Both the position numbers and the translations under genes were made by a program. The notes below the pieces were generated by a model, which did no database searches, was not told the DNA's origin, and saw nothing but the letters and a program-made list of their open reading frames with translations. A stretch of 31,694 nucleotides of DNA from JALHSW01 sp963720675 (GTDB taxonomy: Bacteria > Actinomycetota > Acidimicrobiia > IMCC26256 > PALSA-555), in the NCBI GenBank assembly GCA_963720675.1, contig CAVRGH010000009.1, forward strand, positions 1 to 31,694. Direction: 5' to 3'. Shown in pieces: positions 24,070 through 31,694 of this stretch (positions are counted from its first letter, which is position 1; each line of letters begins with the position of its first letter).

Positions 24070-25275
24070 ATGGACCTCACCGACAGCCCCGAGTCCTCGG
24101 CGTTCCGAGCCGAGTGCCGCCGCTGGCTCAGCGCCAACGCGGACCCGCGGGCGGCGGACGCGAGCGGCGGCGTCACGAGCGTCCTGGGTGTGGAGATCGA
24201 CAGCGACGAGGCCCTCGCCCGCGCCCGCGACTACCAGCGGCGCGCCGCGGCCGACGGCTGGGCCGCGATCGGCTGGCCGCGCGAGTACGGGGGCCGTGAG
24301 CGTCGTTCGTCGAGCAGGTGGTGTTGCGGGGACGGGCGAAGGCGTTCGACGTCGCCGATCACGTGTTCCGCATCGGCATCTCGATGGGTGGACCGACCGT
24401 CGTCGCGCACGGCACCGACGAGCAGACGCCCGCTGGCTCCGGCCGCTGCTGACCGGGGAGGAGATCTGGTGCCAGCTGTTCTCCGAGCCGGGCGCCGGCT
24501 CCGACCTCGCGGGCGCTGCGCACGATCGCGGTGCGCGACGGCGACGAGTGGATCGTGAACGGCCAGAAGGTCTGGTCGTCGGGTGCGCACTACTCCCGCC
24601 GGGGGATGCTGCTCGTCCGCACGGATCCCGACGTCCCCAAGCACGAGGGGATCACCTACTTCCTCCTCGACATGAGCACGCCGGGCATCGAGGTGCGACC
24701 GCTCCGGCAGATGACCGGCGGCGCGCACTTCAACGAGGTGTTCTTCACCGACGCCCGCATGCCCGACGCCGATCGCCTCGGCGACGTCAACGATGGATGG
24801 CGCGTCGCGCAGACCACGCTGCTGAACGAGCGAGCCGCGATCGCGCGAGCTGATCGGCGGAGGCAACGATCGCCTCGGGGCTGGCCGAGCTGGCCCGCCG
24901 GGCGGAGGCCGCCGGGCGCCCGGCTCGTCGACGATGCGCTCGTGCGCCAGCGAGATCGCGGCGGTCGCGATCGAAGAGACGATCCTCCGCTACATCGGGT
25001 TCCGGATCGTCACCGCGTTCTCACGCGGCACGTTCCCCGGCCCCGAGGCGTCGATCGCCAAGCTCGCGATGGCCCGTCTCATGCAGCACGGCGCCGACGT
25101 GGCGCTGCGACTCGGCGGTCCCGGCGCCGATCGCCGGCGCGCCCGAGCTCGCGACATGGGCGCTCGCGTTCCTCGTCGCGCCCTCGCTCCGCATCGCGGG
25201 GGCTCCGACGAGATCCAACGCAACATCATCGGTGAGCGAGTGCTCGGTCTCCCCAAGGAACCCGCCCCCCAGTAA
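24070..25275 (+). CDS. Acyl-CoA dehydrogenase (1 of 2), many frameshifts
   Basis: About 400 residues, the usual length, but broken across all three frames at least eight times (near 24300, 24428, 24515, 24850, 24920, 24932, 25133 and 25200). In order: MDLTDSPESSAFRAECRRWL; DGWAAIGWPREYGG; EEIWCQLFSEPGAGSDLAGA, the FAD/substrate loop; DEWIVNGQKVWSSGAHYSRR; TGGAHFNEVFFTDARMPDAD; GGSDEIQRNIIGERVLGLPK, the family C-terminus. It transfers electrons from acyl-CoA to FAD and then to ETF, forming the 2-enoyl-CoA. The segments match the family so well, with no substitution decay, that sequence error is the likelier cause. Divergent from the PhyH operon with an operator between, and convergent with the second dehydrogenase. 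Confidence 0.82.
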
Positions 25276-25320
25276 CGAACCGGCGTCGACAGACGGGGTA
25301 GAGACCCGGCAGCTGGTTCG
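25276..25320. terminator. Bidirectional hairpin between convergent dehydrogenase genes
   Basis: CGAACCGGC (25276-25284) pairs with GCTGGTTCG (25312-25320), a 9-bp stem with one G-U pair. The loop can form a small inner hairpin (GGGT-AGAG-ACCC). It starts immediately after the TAA of the plus-strand dehydrogenase and lies 29 bp from the stop of the minus-strand one. Confidence 0.55.
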
Positions 25321-25348
25321 GTGTTGGGTCACTCAGTTGCGCGGGACC

Positions 25349-26580
25349 TCACTCCAGGGGAGGCCGCGGCCGGCGGTCGGGCTCCTTCGGCAGGCCGAGG
25401 ATGCGTTCGCCGAGGATGTTGCGCGAGATCTCGGTGGTACCGCCACCGATTGGTGCCGCCGATCGTGGACAGGTACCCCTTCTGGAGGTCGACCTTGTCG
25501 TCGGGGCCGAGCGCGATCTCGCCGATGATCTCGGGCCGGCGCATCTCGTAGTCGGAGATGAGCATGCCCTCGGCGCCGAGCAGGGTGACGATGAACTCGA
25601 AGCAGTGCTGCTGATGCTCGCTCACCATCAGCCGCCCGAGCGAACCTTCGGGCCCGGGCGTGCCCACCGACCGTTGCTGCTCGGCGCGCATCATCGTGAG
25701 GCGCACGATCTCGCTCTCCATCTAGAGCGCGACGAGGCGTCGCGAAGGACGGGATCGCGCTCCGACAGCGGCTTCCCGTTCCAGACTCGGACCGCGTGGC
25801 GGACCACGCCGCCTTCCTGTCCACTGAGCTTCCCGACCCGACCGAGCATGACGCGCTCGTTCATGAGTGTGGCGATCGCGACGTTCCATCCGTCGCCCAC
25901 TCCGCCGATGCGCTGCGAGTCGGGGATGCGCGCGTCGGTGAAGAAGATCTCGTTGAACTCGGCTTCGCCTGTCATCTGGCGCAGCGGCCGCACCTCGACA
26001 CCGTCCTGGTGCATGTCGACGTAGAAGTACGAGAGGCCGCTTGATGCTTGGCGACGTCGGGATCGGTGCGCACGAGGAGCAGCCCCCAACGGGCGACGTG
26101 CGCCATGCTCGTCCAGACCTTCTGCCCGTTCACGACCCACTCGTCGCCGTCGCGGACGGCTGCGGGTCGCGAGCGACGCGACATCGGACCCTGCGCCGGG
26201 CTCGCTGAACATCTGGCACCAGATCTCTTCGCACGTGAACGTCGGGCCGCAGCAGCCGCTCCTGCTGCTCCTCGGTGCCGAACGCGATCAGCGTGGGACC
26301 GGCCATCCCGACGCCCATCATGTTGCGAGCAGGTTCTGCGGCGCGTCCGCGGCGATGAGCCGCTCGTCGACGAGATCCTGGAAACCGGGGTCGAGCCCGA
26401 GGCCACCCTTCCCCTCGGGGAAGTGGATCCAGGCCAGCCCGAGGTCGAACTGCGCCCGCAGCTCGCAGAACTCCTGGTCGGGCTCGCCCCAGATGCTCGG
26501 CGAGCAGGCGCTCGAGAGTGCGCGCCTCGACATCGCTGCGTGGACCCGGCGGCGATCTCGGTTGCGCTCGGCGGCGCCAT
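25349..26580 (-). CDS. Acyl-CoA dehydrogenase (2 of 2), many frameshifts
   Basis: Segments in successive frames give one dehydrogenase: LRAQFDLGLAWIHFPEGKGG; a NLLATMMGVGMAGPTLIAFG-like region; IWCQMFSEPGAGSDVASLAT; GDEWVVNGQKVWTSMAHVAR; TGEAEFNEIFFTDARIPDSQ; MMRAEQQRSVGTPGPEGSLG. The end GGGTTEISRNILGERILGLP is read one frame away from the preceding part, with a TGA at 25349-25351. The ATG at 26578-26580 (MAPPSATEIAAG) is the best start because the operator lies just upstream, but it is not certain. It resembles the large acyl-CoA dehydrogenase group active on bulky or branched acyl-CoA. Its closest counterpart here is the gene at 24070. Confidence 0.8.
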
Positions 26581-26590
26581 GGACGGAGAC

Positions 26591-26606
26591 GTTAACCTGC
26601 GCTTAC
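26591..26606. promoter_or_regulatory. 16-bp palindromic operator, copy 5
   Basis: GTTAACCTGCGCTTAC fits GTNARYNNNNRYTNAC. It lies in the 70-bp gap between the second dehydrogenase (start 26580, minus) and the third amidase (start 26651, plus), so it can govern both directions. Confidence 0.65.
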
Positions 26607-26650
26607 TCGTGCGGCAACGCAGCGCCGACGTCGTCAGGGGGAGCGCATGG

Positions 26651-28066
26651 ATGACGGAGCTCGCGTTCACGAGCGCGCTCGATCAGGCGGCGATGATCCG
26701 GCACGGCGACGTGTCGCCCACAGAGCTCGTGGACGGCTACCTCGAACGCATCGAGCGCCTCGAACCCGCAGCTCGACGCGTACCTCACCGTGGCGGCCGA
26801 CCAGGCCCGCGCCGCGGCGCGCGACGCCGAGAAACGGCTCGCTCGGGGCGAGGGCGACGACCTGCCGCCGTTCCTCGGCGTGCCGATCTCGATCAAGGAC
26901 CTCAACGACACCGCAGGCATCCGCACCACACACGGCACCGCCGACCTGGCGCCGACCGGGTTCCCGACGTCGACGACGAGGTCGTCGCCCGCATCCGCCG
27001 CGCCGGCTTCGTGATCGTCGGGAAGACGAACACGCCGGAGTTCGGCTCGCGGTCGACCACGGAGACGCCCGGCCTATCCCACCGCGCGCAACCCCTGGGA
27101 CACCGACCGCACGCCGGGTGGTTCGTCGGGCGGCGCGGGCGCAGCGGTCGCGGCCGGGCTCGGGGCGGTCGCGCAGGGATCCGACGGCGGCGGGTCGATC
27201 CGCATCCCCGCCGCGTGGTGCGGGCTGTCGGCCTCAAGCCGTCGCGAGGGCGCGTCTCGTGGGCGCCGGGCCCGCAGAGCTGGAACGCCACGAACGGCCC
27301 GCTGGCGCGGACCGTGGCCGACGCGGCTGCGCTCCTCGACGCCATGCAGGGCTACGCGACGGGCGACTTCTGGTGGGCTCCGCCGCCCGAGCGTCCGTTC
27401 CTCGAGGAGGTCACGCGCGCCGCCCGGTCGTCTCCGCATCGCCTTCGACCAGCCGACACCCGATGCCCGACCTCAGACGTCGCCGACCGCGTGGCGCGAC
27501 GCGGTGCGCACCATCGCCGGGCAACTCGAGGGCCGTCGGGCACGAGCGTGGTCGAGGCCGAGCCGCCGGACTATCGACATCGGGCAGCACCGCGATCATC
27601 CCGGCCGCCGGTCGCGCTGCCGATCCCGACCTCCCGCCGCTCGACACCCTCGATTTCCCGAACCGCACCCTCGTACAGCTGGCGGACATGGCGACGGCCA
27701 AGGACATGGCCGCCGCGCAGGCCGCGTTGCAGCTGGCGACGCGGCGCTACGTCGCGTTCTTCGACGACTACGACGTGCTGCTCACGCCCACGCTCGCATC
27801 GCCGGCCCGCCGCTGATCGGCGAGGAGATCATGGGCGGCGAAGACTGGGAGGGCATGCTCGAGCTGTTGCGCATCGTCGCGTTCACGCCCGACGGCGAAC
27901 ATGACCGGGCAGCCGGCGATCGCGCTGCCTACCGGGCTCGACGCCGACGGCCTGCCGGTGTCGGTGCAGCTCGTCGGCCGCCCGGCGGACGAGGCGCACG
28001 ATCCTCCGCGTCGCCGCGCAGCTCGAAGCGGTCATCCCGCCGCTGCCCCGAGCGCCCGTGAGCTGA
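26651..28066 (+). CDS. Amidase-signature family hydrolase (3 of 3), many frameshifts
   Basis: The ATG at 26651 gives MTELAFTSALDQAAMIRHGD. The catalytic regions appear in different frames: FLGVPISIKDLNDTAGIRTT (Lys), TPGGSSGGAGAAVAAG (cis-Ser), QGSDGGGSIRIPAAWCG (nucleophile Ser), then SWNATNGPLARTVADAAALL, MTGQPAIALPTGLDADGLPV and an end LPRAPVS with TGA at 28064-28066. At least eight indels interrupt it. It is the closest paralogue of the amidase at 10351: same PISIKDLxDTAGIRxTHGTA block and the same APVS ending. It is divergent from acyl-CoA dehydrogenase 2, across an operator. Probable amide hydrolase feeding an acid into the ligase gene that follows; substrate unknown. Confidence 0.8.
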
Positions 28067-28068
28067 GC

Positions 28069-28084
28069 GTGAACGAGCGTTAGC
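28069..28084. promoter_or_regulatory. 16-bp palindromic operator, copy 6
   Basis: GTGAACGAGCGTTAGC: half-sites GTGAACG and CGTTAGC separated by AG, fitting GTNARYNNNNRYTNAC except G at position 15. It begins 3 bp after the amidase stop and ends 48 bp before the ligase ATG, so the ligase has its own controlled promoter. TAGCAT at 28081-28086 could be its -10. Confidence 0.6.
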
Positions 28085-28132
28085 ATCTGCGACTGCGACG
28101 CGTGCAAGATGCACGAGACCCGGGGGACGGGC

Positions 28133-29720
28133 ATGGCGGACACGCTCGGCGACATGATCCGCGAGCGCGCGCCGATCGGCGACCGACGCTCCCGCGATCA
28201 CCTTCCAGGGCCGCACGATCACCTACGCGGAGCTCGACGCCGCTCGCAGCCGGGTCGCACAGGCGCTGCGGCGCGGAGGGCATCGAGCGCGGCGACCGGG
28301 TCGCCATCCTCGACAAGAACATGCCCGAGTTCTTCGAGCTCCTGTTCGGCGCGGCCAAGCTCGGCGCGGTGCTCGTGGCCGGTCAACTGGCGCCTCGACC
28401 CCGCGCGAGATCGCGCAGGTCGTGAACGACTCGACGGCGCGCGTGCTGCTGGTCGGTGCGCGAGTTCCTCCCGGTGTCGAGGAGATCGAGTCCGAAGCTC
28501 GAGACGGTGGCGCTGGTGATCCGACCGTCGGCGAGACACGCCCCGCCACGACGAGCTACGCAGCGTGGCGCGACGCGCAGCCGGCGGACGATCTCCGCGT
28601 CGACGTGTCGACCGATGACGTCGCCGTGCAGTTCTACACGTCGGGTACGACGGGCTCCCGAAGGGTGCGATGCTCGCCCAGCCGCGGATGTTGCGCGCTC
28701 GTCCCCGCCGCCAACGCGATGCTCGCGGCTCGACGGACGACAGCGTGGCCTCGTGGCGATGCCGTGCTTCCACGTCGCCGGCGCCGGGTGGGGCATCATC
28801 GGCCTCATCGACGGCGCGCACATCGTGCTGCTGCGCGACGTCGACCTCGCGGTCATCCTCGACGACATCCCGAGGTACGGCATCACGCACGCGGTGTTCG
28901 TGCCCGCGGTGCTGCAGTTCCTGCTGGCGATACCCGGCGTCGAGCAGACCGACTTCTCGAGCCTGGAGACGATCCTCTACGGCGCGTCGCCGATCTCCGA
29001 GGAGGTGCTCGTCGAAGTCGATCGAGCGGTTCGGTTGCCGGTTCGTCCAGGCGTACGGGCTCACCGAGACCGCCGGCGGGGTGGTGCTCCTCCCCGGAGG
29101 ACCACGACCCCGGCGGCCCGCTGGCCCATCGGCTGCGCGCCGCCGGGCGTCCCGATGCGCCGGCGTGGAGCTGCGCGTCGTCGACGCCGACGGCAACGAC
29201 CTGCCGGTCGGCGAGGTGGGCGAGGTGTGGATCCGGTCGCCGAGCAACATGGTGGGCTACTGGAACATGCCGGAGGCGACCGCGGCGCGCATCACGTCCG
29301 ACGGCTGGTTCCTCTCGGGCGACGCGGGGTACCTCGACGCCGACGGCTACCTCTACATCCACGACCGCATGAAGGACATGATCATCTCGGGCGGCGAGAA
29401 CATCTATCCGGCCGAGATCGAGAGCGCGCTCATGGCCCATCCCGCCGTCGCCGACGTCGCGGTGATCGGCGTGCCCGACGACAAGTGGGGCGAGGCGGTG
29501 AAGGCGATCGTCGTGGCCGCGCCGGCCCGCGCCGGTGACGAAGCAGCCGCGGCGTTCGAGCAGGAGCTGCTCGCGTTCAGCCGCGAGCGGCTCGCCGGCT
29601 ACAAGTGCCCGACGTCGGTCGACTGGATCGACGAGCTGCCGCGCAACCCGTCGGGCAAGATCCTCAAGCGAGACCTGCCGCGAGCCCTACTGGGAGGGGA
29701 GCGATCGCCAGGTCGGCTGA
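28133..29720 (+). CDS. Acyl-CoA ligase (AMP-forming; second), many frameshifts
   Basis: ATG at 28133 (MADTLGDMIRERA). Segments in several frames: APAITFQGRTITYAELDAAR; ERGDRVAILDKNMPEFFELL; FYTSGTTG (phosphate loop, followed by LPKGA-like codons); CFHVAGAGWGIIGLIDGAHI; FVQAYGLTETAGGVV (A5); an intact 29150-29670 block with DGWFLSGDAGYLDADGYLYI, DRMKDMIISGGENIYPAEIE and NPSGKILKRDL (catalytic Lys). After KRDL one surplus base hides the standard end REPYWEGSDRQVG, whose TGA is at 29718-29720. About 520 residues overall. It activates a carboxylate to CoA thioester; probably long-chain or bulky acids. It follows the amidase and has its own operator copy. Confidence 0.85.
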
Positions 29721-29756
29721 CCGGCACGTGGGCTGACCGGCACGTGGGCTGACCGG
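29715..29756. repeat. 16-bp tandem repeat (2.6 units) at the ligase stop
   Basis: GGCTGACCGGCACGTG occurs at 29715-29730 and 29731-29746, then GGCTGACCGG at 29747-29756. The first unit contains the ligase TGA, and the array ends 3 bp before the convergent crotonase stop at 29760. Each full unit includes the palindrome CACGTG. Confidence 0.9.
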
Positions 29757-29759
29757 GCC

Positions 29760-30548
29760 TCAGTCGCCCCGGAACGAGGGGCGGCGCTTCTCGGTGAACG
29801 CGCGCACGCCCTCGACACCGTCCGACGACGCACCCGCCCGGGTCAACGCCGCGGCCTCGGCCGCCAGCTGCGCGTCCAGCTCGGCGCGGCGGGGCGGCGT
29901 CCACCAGTCGTTTGGCGGCACCGAACGCGCGGGTCGGGCCGGTCGCGAGCCTCCGACCAGCTCCTCGGCGGTGGCGCCGAGGTCCTCGTCGGGGACGACG
30001 CGGGTGACCAGTCCCCAGTCGAGTGCCTCCGCCGCACTCAGGGCCCGGTTCGTGAGCACGAGCTCCAGCGCGCGCCGGCGACCGACCGTGCGCTCGAGGT
30101 ACCAGGTGGTCCCGCCGTCGGGCGTGAGGCCGATCCCGGTGTAGGCGAGGACGAAGCGGGCCGACTCGGCGGCGAGGACGAGGTCGGCGGCCAGGGCGAG
30201 GGCGAACCCTGCGCCGGCCGCGCTCCCCTGCACGGCCGCGACGACAGGCGCATCGAGGGACGCGAGTGCGTCCATGGCGACGTGCAGCTGGGTGACGATC
30301 TCGCGGAGTCGCGCGTCGAGGCCGTCGCGGGCGTCCGCGAACGACTTCACGTCCCCGCCGCCACAGAAGCGGTCGCCGGCGCCACGCAGGAGCACGGCGC
30401 GAACCGTCGGGTCGCCTGCCAGTTTCCCGGCCGACTCCGCCAGTGCCCGCGCGGTGGCGACATCGATCGCGTTGGCGTTCCCGGGTCGGTTGAGCGTCAG
30501 GCGGCCGACGCCACCACTGATCTCGAGCAGCACCGGTGCTTCAGCCAC
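29760..30548 (-). CDS. Enoyl-CoA hydratase/isomerase family protein (third crotonase, PaaG-like)
   Basis: A 262-residue open frame from GTG (30546-30548). Landmarks: oxyanion segment LRGAGDRFCGGGDVKSFADA; second segment QGSAAGAGFALALAADLVLA; YTGIGLTPDGGTTWYLERTV with Asp about 144, as in PaaG-type isomerases rather than two-Glu hydratases. Between about 29890 and 29955 the open frame gives an unnatural GGSRPARPARSVPPNDWW, while the next frame gives LATGPTRAFGAAKRLVDAAP, the expected crotonase sequence. Two compensating indels therefore hide a normal segment. It ends in EKRRPSFRGD, typical for the family. It lies 51 bp upstream of the COQ4-like gene's stop, so that gene is transcribed first and this one follows in the same direction. 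Confidence 0.85.
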   Translation of the reverse strand: MAEAPVLLEISGGVGRLTLNRPGNANAIDVATARALAESAGKLAGDPTVRAVLLRGAGDRFCGGGDVKSFADARDGLDARLREIVTQLHVAMDALASLDAPVVAAVQGSAAGAGFALALAADLVLAAESARFVLAYTGIGLTPDGGTTWYLERTVGRRRALELVLTNRALSAAEALDWGLVTRVVPDEDLGATAEELVGGSRPARPARSVPPNDWWTPPRRAELDAQLAAEAAALTRAGASSDGVEGVRAFTEKRRPSFRGD

Positions 30549-30570
30549 GACGACGCCCCCGGCCCCGCTG

Positions 30571-30615
30571 CACCCGTCGATGGTTCACCCGTCGATGGCT
30601 CACCCTTCGAGGGGC
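30571..30615. repeat. 15-bp tandem repeat between crotonase and COQ4-like genes
   Basis: CACCCGTCGATGGTT (30571-30585) and CACCCGTCGATGGCT (30586-30600) differ at one base; CACCCTTCGAGGGGC (30601-30615) is a diverged third unit that forms the last codons of the COQ4-like gene. The repeats lie just upstream of the crotonase start, on the minus-strand transcript. Confidence 0.8.
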
Positions 30616-31541
30616 GGGACGCCGAAGCGGGCCCGCACATCCTCGAGCGGCAGCTCGGCCATGGCGAGATGGTCCACCGTGGTGAAGTCGTCGGTGCACT
30701 GGGCGCCGCGCCACATCGCGTGGGCGAGCATCTCGGGCACGCCGGCGCGGGTGAGGGTGGCGGTCTTGCCGGTCACCGACATGTTGGAGATGATCCCGGC
30801 CTCGTGGACGGAGAGGTTCCCGAGGAACGACGCCCAGTGGCCGGGGGTGTCGGACATCGCGAGCTGCATCCCCCCGAGCGCGATCTCGCCCTGGCCGATC
30901 GGCTCGTAGCCGGCGATGGTGTGACACATGTCGTGGGCGACGAACATCGCCGGCATGTCGGGGTCGTCGCCCGGGAGCGTGAGCCCGTTGCGCCGGTAGA
31001 AGTCGACGTAGGCGTGCCCGAGCGTCCCCTCGGGAAGGTCGTGGAGCGCGGAGAGCCGCGCACCGAGCTCGGGGTCGGGGGCGTCGAGCGTGTGCGCGTA
31101 CCGGTCGCGCAACGACGGCTCGAGCATCGAGGGCCCGACCGAGCTCAGGAACCGGTAGTAGTCGGCCATTGCGTGCTCGGTGCCCTCGCGTACGAGCGCA
31201 CGGGCGAGGTCGAGGCCGGCGCCCGACTCGTCGAGGGCCGCGGCGTACTCGTCGACCCGCTGCACCTGCGCCTCGGAACCCGGGTGCCGGCACAGCTCGA
31301 ACAGCACCAGGAGCTCCTTGAGGCGATCGCGTTGGGGGCCGCCGGTGACCGCGGCCGCCGTGCCGGCCGGGTCGAGCGGTGCCAGCGCGTCGAGGTCGAG
31401 GTCGTCGCGCTGGTAGTAGCCGTGCACGATCGCCCGGAGCACCGCCAGCTGCTCGTCGGTCGCACCATCCTCGACGTCGATCGCGCCGAGCAACGTCCGG
31501 ACGACGGGCTCCACCATCTCGTCGTCGATCAGTCGGGCCAC
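30600..31541 (-). CDS. COQ4-like protein with N-terminal helical domain
   Basis: An intact 313-residue protein from the GTG at 31539-31541; AGGAG lies 6 bases upstream on the minus strand, better than the ATG at 31571. Residues 203-219 read HDMCHTIAGYEPIGQGE, exactly the HDxxHx11E metal motif of COQ4 (H203, D204, H207, E219). COQ4 proteins act in ubiquinone synthesis, recently linked to oxidative decarboxylation of the ring precursor, or in lipid binding. Actinobacteria use menaquinone, so the role here must be different or unknown. The first ~130 residues (DEQLAVLRAIVHGYYQRDDL, RLKELLVLFELCRHPGSEAQ) are helical and recall TerB-like domains (weak inference). FVAHDMCHT and WASFLGNLSVHEAGIISNMS are family-like. 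The crotonase gene follows. Confidence 0.75.
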   Translation of the reverse strand: MARLIDDEMVEPVVRTLLGAIDVEDGATDEQLAVLRAIVHGYYQRDDLDLDALAPLDPAGTAAAVTGGPQRDRLKELLVLFELCRHPGSEAQVQRVDEYAAALDESGAGLDLARALVREGTEHAMADYYRFLSSVGPSMLEPSLRDRYAHTLDAPDPELGARLSALHDLPEGTLGHAYVDFYRRNGLTLPGDDPDMPAMFVAHDMCHTIAGYEPIGQGEIALGGMQLAMSDTPGHWASFLGNLSVHEAGIISNMSVTGKTATLTRAGVPEMLAHAMWRGAQCTDDFTTVDHLAMAELPLEDVRARFGVPPLEG

Positions 31542-31614
31542 GGGCTGCTCCTGTCGTGAGGACGGTGTCATGGGGTGGGCTGCGCGCCAGTGTCGCGCAG
31601 CACACCCGCGCGGC

Positions 31615-31694
31615 TCACGCGCCGGTCGCCCCACCCGGACGTGGGTGAGCGTGGTGAACGAGCACAGCGCGAGGTCGCGATCGAAGCCCGCTCA
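31615..31694 (-). CDS. Possible C-terminal end of another minus-strand gene
   Basis: Reading leftward, the minus strand encodes GFDRDLALCSFTTLTHVRVG in the same open frame as the COQ4-like gene, which looks like real protein rather than an untranslated leader. A one-base insertion at the GGGG run would place it in the frame ending with TGA at 31615-31617, giving a short VGGATGA-like tail. The rest lies outside the window. No family recognised; very uncertain. Confidence 0.3.
   Translation of the reverse strand, partial: SGLRSRPRAVLVHHAHPRPGGATGA

Noticed and set aside
24070..28066. Cluster of decaying pseudogenes
   Set aside because: Motifs are intact between breaks and indels dominate without accompanying substitutions; sequence error is the simpler explanation, although it cannot be excluded without reads.
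31661..31676. Seventh operator candidate (GTGAACGAGC...)
   Set aside because: On the plus strand the first ten bases match the copy at 28069, but the second half-site is absent, and the minus strand appears to encode protein here.
1..31694. Mobile element or horizontal-transfer boundary
   Set aside because: No transposase, integrase, tRNA, terminal inverted repeats or clear composition break was seen; the short repeats are local tandem arrays.

Overview
The window is very GC-rich, densely coding DNA with frequent GTG starts and stop/start overlaps of the TGATG and ATGA type. Gene content points to an actinobacterium, possibly Acidimicrobiia or a related uncultured lineage (inferred from style and families, not from a marker gene): several acyl-CoA enzymes, a mycothiol-type DinB-like protein, TetR control and a Liv-type ABC system. 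I see no rRNA, tRNA, CRISPR array, integrase or insertion sequence.

Layout. 1-2067: tail of an unknown gene, a 66-aa protein coupled to a flavodoxin, and a secreted protein. 2095-5600: thiolase, then a KAS III/HMG-CoA-synthase-like domain fused to a zinc-ribbon/OB-fold tail, then a divergent TetR regulator preceded by a 15-bp tandem repeat. 5627-8963: PaaG-like crotonase and acyl-CoA ligase (minus), divergent from a DinB/maleylpyruvate-isomerase-like protein. 8973-16572: minus operon of substrate-binding protein, a single-chain four-domain Liv ABC transporter, amidase and MFS permease. 16712-18784: plus operon of crotonase, SnoaL-like protein and PhyH dioxygenase. 18791-21408: M28-like protein and a second amidase. 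21417-23923: minus operon of PhyH dioxygenase, zinc-ribbon/OB-fold protein and an Ltp-like thiolase. 24070-29720: acyl-CoA dehydrogenase, a convergent second acyl-CoA dehydrogenase, a third amidase and a second acyl-CoA ligase. 29760-31541: a third crotonase and a COQ4-like protein.

How they fit together. The set reads as a catabolic island. Amides or other acyl compounds are imported (Liv ABC, MFS) and hydrolysed (three amidase-signature enzymes). The acids are activated to CoA esters (two ligases), dehydrogenated (two acyl-CoA dehydrogenases), processed by crotonases and PhyH hydroxylases, and cleaved by thiolase/OB-fold pairs. The most striking signal is a 16-bp palindrome, GTNARYNNNNRYTNAC, found at six places (4804, 8143, 16629, 23972, 26591, 28069). 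Each is an intergenic promoter region of these transcription units, and one lies between the TetR gene and its divergent operon. I infer one local regulon, with that TetR as first candidate regulator.

Quality caveat. Many genes are interrupted by single-base-type frameshifts, most densely between about 18.0 and 29.7 kb. The protein sequence resumes in another frame with motifs intact, which looks more like indel errors in the sequence than gene decay. Coordinates of those genes span the reconstructed gene, and two short OB-fold/crotonase segments are hidden by paired frameshifts.
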